Below the pieces are notes generated by a model that was not told where the DNA came from, made no database searches, and was given only the letters and a program-made list of their open reading frames with translations. A program made the translations under genes and the position numbers. From Cyanobacteriota bacterium (lineage in GTDB: Bacteria > Cyanobacteriota > Cyanobacteriia > SKYG9), in NCBI GenBank assembly GCA_025054735.1, contig JANWZG010000018.1, positions 1,792-17,996 on the forward strand: 16,205 nt of DNA. The letters run 5' to 3'. The stretch's first letter is position 1; each line of letters begins with the position of its first letter. Positions 14,243 to 16,205 of the stretch are shown piece by piece.

Positions 14243-15472
14243 CTAACCAATGCTTTCAAACACCTTGAACATCGGCAAATACATCGCTAGCAAAATAGAA
14301 CCAACCATGCCCCCTAAAAACACAATCATAATCGGCTCCATAATACTAGTTAGAGCCTTAACGGCCTGTTCAACCTCATCTTCGTAGAAGTCAGCAACTT
14401 TCATCAGCATCTTATCGATTTCACCCGTTTCCTCCCCGATGCTAATCATCTGGATCGCCATAATCGGGAAAACCTTCTCGCGTTGAAGGGCAATACTAAT
14501 CATGCCTCCAGTCTGAATTTCTTTGCGAGCCTCGTCGATAGCATTGGCCACTACTTGGTTGCCAGAAGTATCACGCACAATCTCCAGAGAAGTTAAAATT
14601 GGCACTCCAGAACGGGTCAGTGCTCCAAAGGTGCGGCAAAAGCGAGCTGTTGCCGACTTCTGAACCAGATCACCAAACAGAGGCAATTTAAGGGCTAGTC
14701 CATCAATCTGTACACGTCCGGGTGGTGTTTTGTAATAGGCATCAAATGCAAACTTTGCTAATGCCAGCGCACCAAGGAGCATGAACATCTTAGGTGGACT
14801 CCGCAGGAATTCGCTAATTGCCAGCATCGCCTGGGTAAATGCTGGCAGTTCAGTGCCCAACTCCTTAAAAATTGCTGCAAAGGTTGGAATTAGAAACACA
14901 GTCATGCCAACAAAAATCAGTAGAGCCAGAACTGTCACCACAGTTGGGTATGACATGGCTGATTTAATCTGATTCTGTAAACGAGCTGTATCTTCCAACA
15001 GCTTTGCTAATCGACTTAATACCTCATCTAGCACACCACCAACCTCGCCAGCCTGAACCATACTGACGTAAAGATTGTCAAAACAGGCGGGGTGCTTCCG
15101 CATAGCCTCAGAAAGATTAACCCCTTGCTGAACATCACTACTAATTTCCGTCAAAGCAAGCTTTAGTTTGGGGTTAACGCACTGTTCAGCAAGCACGCCT
15201 AAACCTCTAACCATCGCTACGCCAGCGTTGACCAGAGCAGCAAACTGTCGAGAGAAGACAGCTTTGTCCTTAACGGTTACGCTAGAGAGTGATGCTTCAA
15301 TTTGCTTAATACTCAAGTCTTTGAGGCTAAAGCTTTTGGCCTGTTTGATTTCTTGGACAACAAAGCCCTTATCTCGCAGGATGGTACGTGCTTCTGCTAA
15401 GGACTCAGCAGGTACCCGCTGCTTACGAACCGCCCCTCTCGAATCACGAACACTAGCGACAAATGTTGGCAT
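14243..15472 (-). CDS. pilC: type IV pilus inner-membrane platform protein PilC
   Basis: PilC is the membrane platform of the type IV pilus motor, linking the PilB and PilT ATPases to pilin assembly and retraction. The 409-residue product has the usual N-terminus MPTFVASVRDSRGAVRKQRV and two copies of the T2SSF domain (about 70-195 and 273-400). Each copy has its signature: FSRQFAALVNAGV and AGEVGGVLDEVL in the first, RFCRTFGALTRSGVPI and GEETGEIDKML in the second. Three membrane helices are visible at about 180-200, 230-245 and 381-401. The start is set by GGAGG at 15482-15478, five bases before the ATG at 15472; the open TTG at 15484 overlaps that site and is rejected. It lies 60 bases after pilT, matching the usual cyanobacterial pilB-pilT-pilC order. 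Natural transformation and twitching motility are the expected roles. Confidence 0.95.
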   Translation of the reverse strand: MPTFVASVRDSRGAVRKQRVPAESLAEARTILRDKGFVVQEIKQAKSFSLKDLSIKQIEASLSSVTVKDKAVFSRQFAALVNAGVAMVRGLGVLAEQCVNPKLKLALTEISSDVQQGVNLSEAMRKHPACFDNLYVSMVQAGEVGGVLDEVLSRLAKLLEDTARLQNQIKSAMSYPTVVTVLALLIFVGMTVFLIPTFAAIFKELGTELPAFTQAMLAISEFLRSPPKMFMLLGALALAKFAFDAYYKTPPGRVQIDGLALKLPLFGDLVQKSATARFCRTFGALTRSGVPILTSLEIVRDTSGNQVVANAIDEARKEIQTGGMISIALQREKVFPIMAIQMISIGEETGEIDKMLMKVADFYEDEVEQAVKALTSIMEPIMIVFLGGMVGSILLAMYLPMFKVFESIG

Positions 15473-15532
15473 GACTACCTCCAAGAAATCATTAGCTGGG
15501 ATGAGAATAAGCTAGCAAACCATTGGCTGCGA

Positions 15533-16205
15533 CTACCGCATTCCCTTGGCAGCAACCGGGGAACCACCAATTAACCGTTGTAACTCGTCTGGTCTAGATG
15601 TTTTAGAAACAGCCGCTTCAAACGATATAATGCCCTGCTTGTAGTAATCAGCCAGCACCTTCTCTAGGGTTTGCATACCCAAGCTACCACCAGTCTGAAT
15701 AGCAGAGTAAATTTGAGCTGTCTTGCCTTCCCGAATTAGGTTAGCAATTGCAGGTGTCACAATCATGATTTCCTGCGCTAGCTGTCGGCCAAATTCTCCT
15801 GGTTTCGGATTTTTCTTGGGTACTAGGGTTTGGCTAAAGACAGCAACCAGCGAGTTAGAGAGTTGGACTCTCACCTGAGTTTGACGATCGGCTGGGAACA
15901 CGTCAATAATACGGTCAACTGTCTGAGCAGCAGAACTGGTGTGCAAGGTGCCGAATACTAAGTGTCCAGTTTCAGCCGCAGAAATTGCCAGAGAAATAGT
16001 TTCTAAGTCACGCATTTCACCCACAAGGATGATGTCAGGGTCTTCCCTTAAAGCCGCCCTCAGAGCATTGGCAAAACTCTTAGTATCTTCGTGCAGTTGC
16101 CGCTGGTGAATCAGACTCTTGATTGGCTCATACACAAACTCAATTGGATCCTCAATGGTTAGGATATGCTCAGAGCGAGTGCGATTGATTAAGTCAATAA
16201 TGGCA
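15533..16205 (-). CDS. pilT: type IV pilus retraction ATPase PilT (3' part, cut by window edge)
   Basis: The visible 223 C-terminal residues run out of the window in frame; the first ones, AIIDLINRTRSEHILTIEDP, normally sit right after the Walker A loop, so that loop lies just beyond the edge. The Asp box TIEDPIEF (16-23 of the fragment), LIHQRQ, Walker B DIILVGEMRD (57-66), His box GHLVFGTLHTSSA (80-92) and the C-terminal AIANLIREGK (152-161) identify PilT rather than PilB, which has a tetracysteine zinc motif that is absent here. PilT is a hexameric cytoplasmic ATPase that pulls pili back for twitching and DNA uptake. A GTG inside the frame at 16135 is not the start. The C-terminus ends in AAKGMR before the stop. 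It is followed by pilC after 60 bases. Confidence 0.95.
   Translation of the reverse strand, partial: AIIDLINRTRSEHILTIEDPIEFVYEPIKSLIHQRQLHEDTKSFANALRAALREDPDIILVGEMRDLETISLAISAAETGHLVFGTLHTSSAAQTVDRIIDVFPADRQTQVRVQLSNSLVAVFSQTLVPKKNPKPGEFGRQLAQEIMIVTPAIANLIREGKTAQIYSAIQTGGSLGMQTLEKVLADYYKQGIISFEAAVSKTSRPDELQRLIGGSPVAAKGMR

Noticed and set aside
15533..16205. PilB as the identity of the ATPase at the window edge
   Set aside because: The C-terminal motifs are those of PilT and the PilB tetracysteine zinc motif is absent.

Overview
The window is cyanobacterial chromosomal DNA. Four things show this: Pcb/IsiA-type chlorophyll antenna genes, a phycobilisome rod-linker gene, a Ycf35 (DUF1257) gene, and at least eleven copies of the cyanobacterial HIP1 octamer GCGATCGC. 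The species cannot be named from the sequence. I see no rRNA, tRNA, transposase, phage gene or CRISPR array.

Left part, + strand (1-5670): after about 940 bases of non-coding DNA come three tandem CP43-like chlorophyll-binding protein genes (944-2017, 2068-3099, 3102-4670). The third is a natural fusion: a six-helix CP43-like antenna followed by an apparently complete PsaL, the photosystem I subunit at the trimer axis. Next is a CpcL/CpcG2-type phycobilisome linker with a C-terminal membrane anchor (4957-5670), the type that ties phycocyanin rods to photosystem I. Together the four genes read as an accessory photosystem I antenna locus, supplying both chlorophyll and phycobilin light-harvesting. 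A Fur-like operator candidate at 514-528 suggests control by iron.

Middle part: an MFS transporter gene (5954-7198, +) converges on a TldD/PmbA-family metalloprotease gene (7240-8724, -). Then follow two - strand groups: DUF2997, ycf35 and a single-cluster ferredoxin (12009 down to 10875), and pyrR with fni, the type 2 isopentenyl-diphosphate isomerase (10785 down to 9127). The ycf35 stop and ferredoxin start overlap, and pyrR and fni are nearly contiguous, so both groups look like operons.

Right part: a Rossmann-fold oxidoreductase-like gene (12369-13373, +) is probably bioU, the single-turnover enzyme of cyanobacterial biotin synthesis. It converges on an unrecognised gene with an acidic tail (13401-14084, -). 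The window ends in type IV pilus genes, pilC (14243-15472, -) and the 3' part of pilT (15533 to the edge, -). The most unusual content is the antenna locus, especially the CP43-PsaL fusion beside CpcL.
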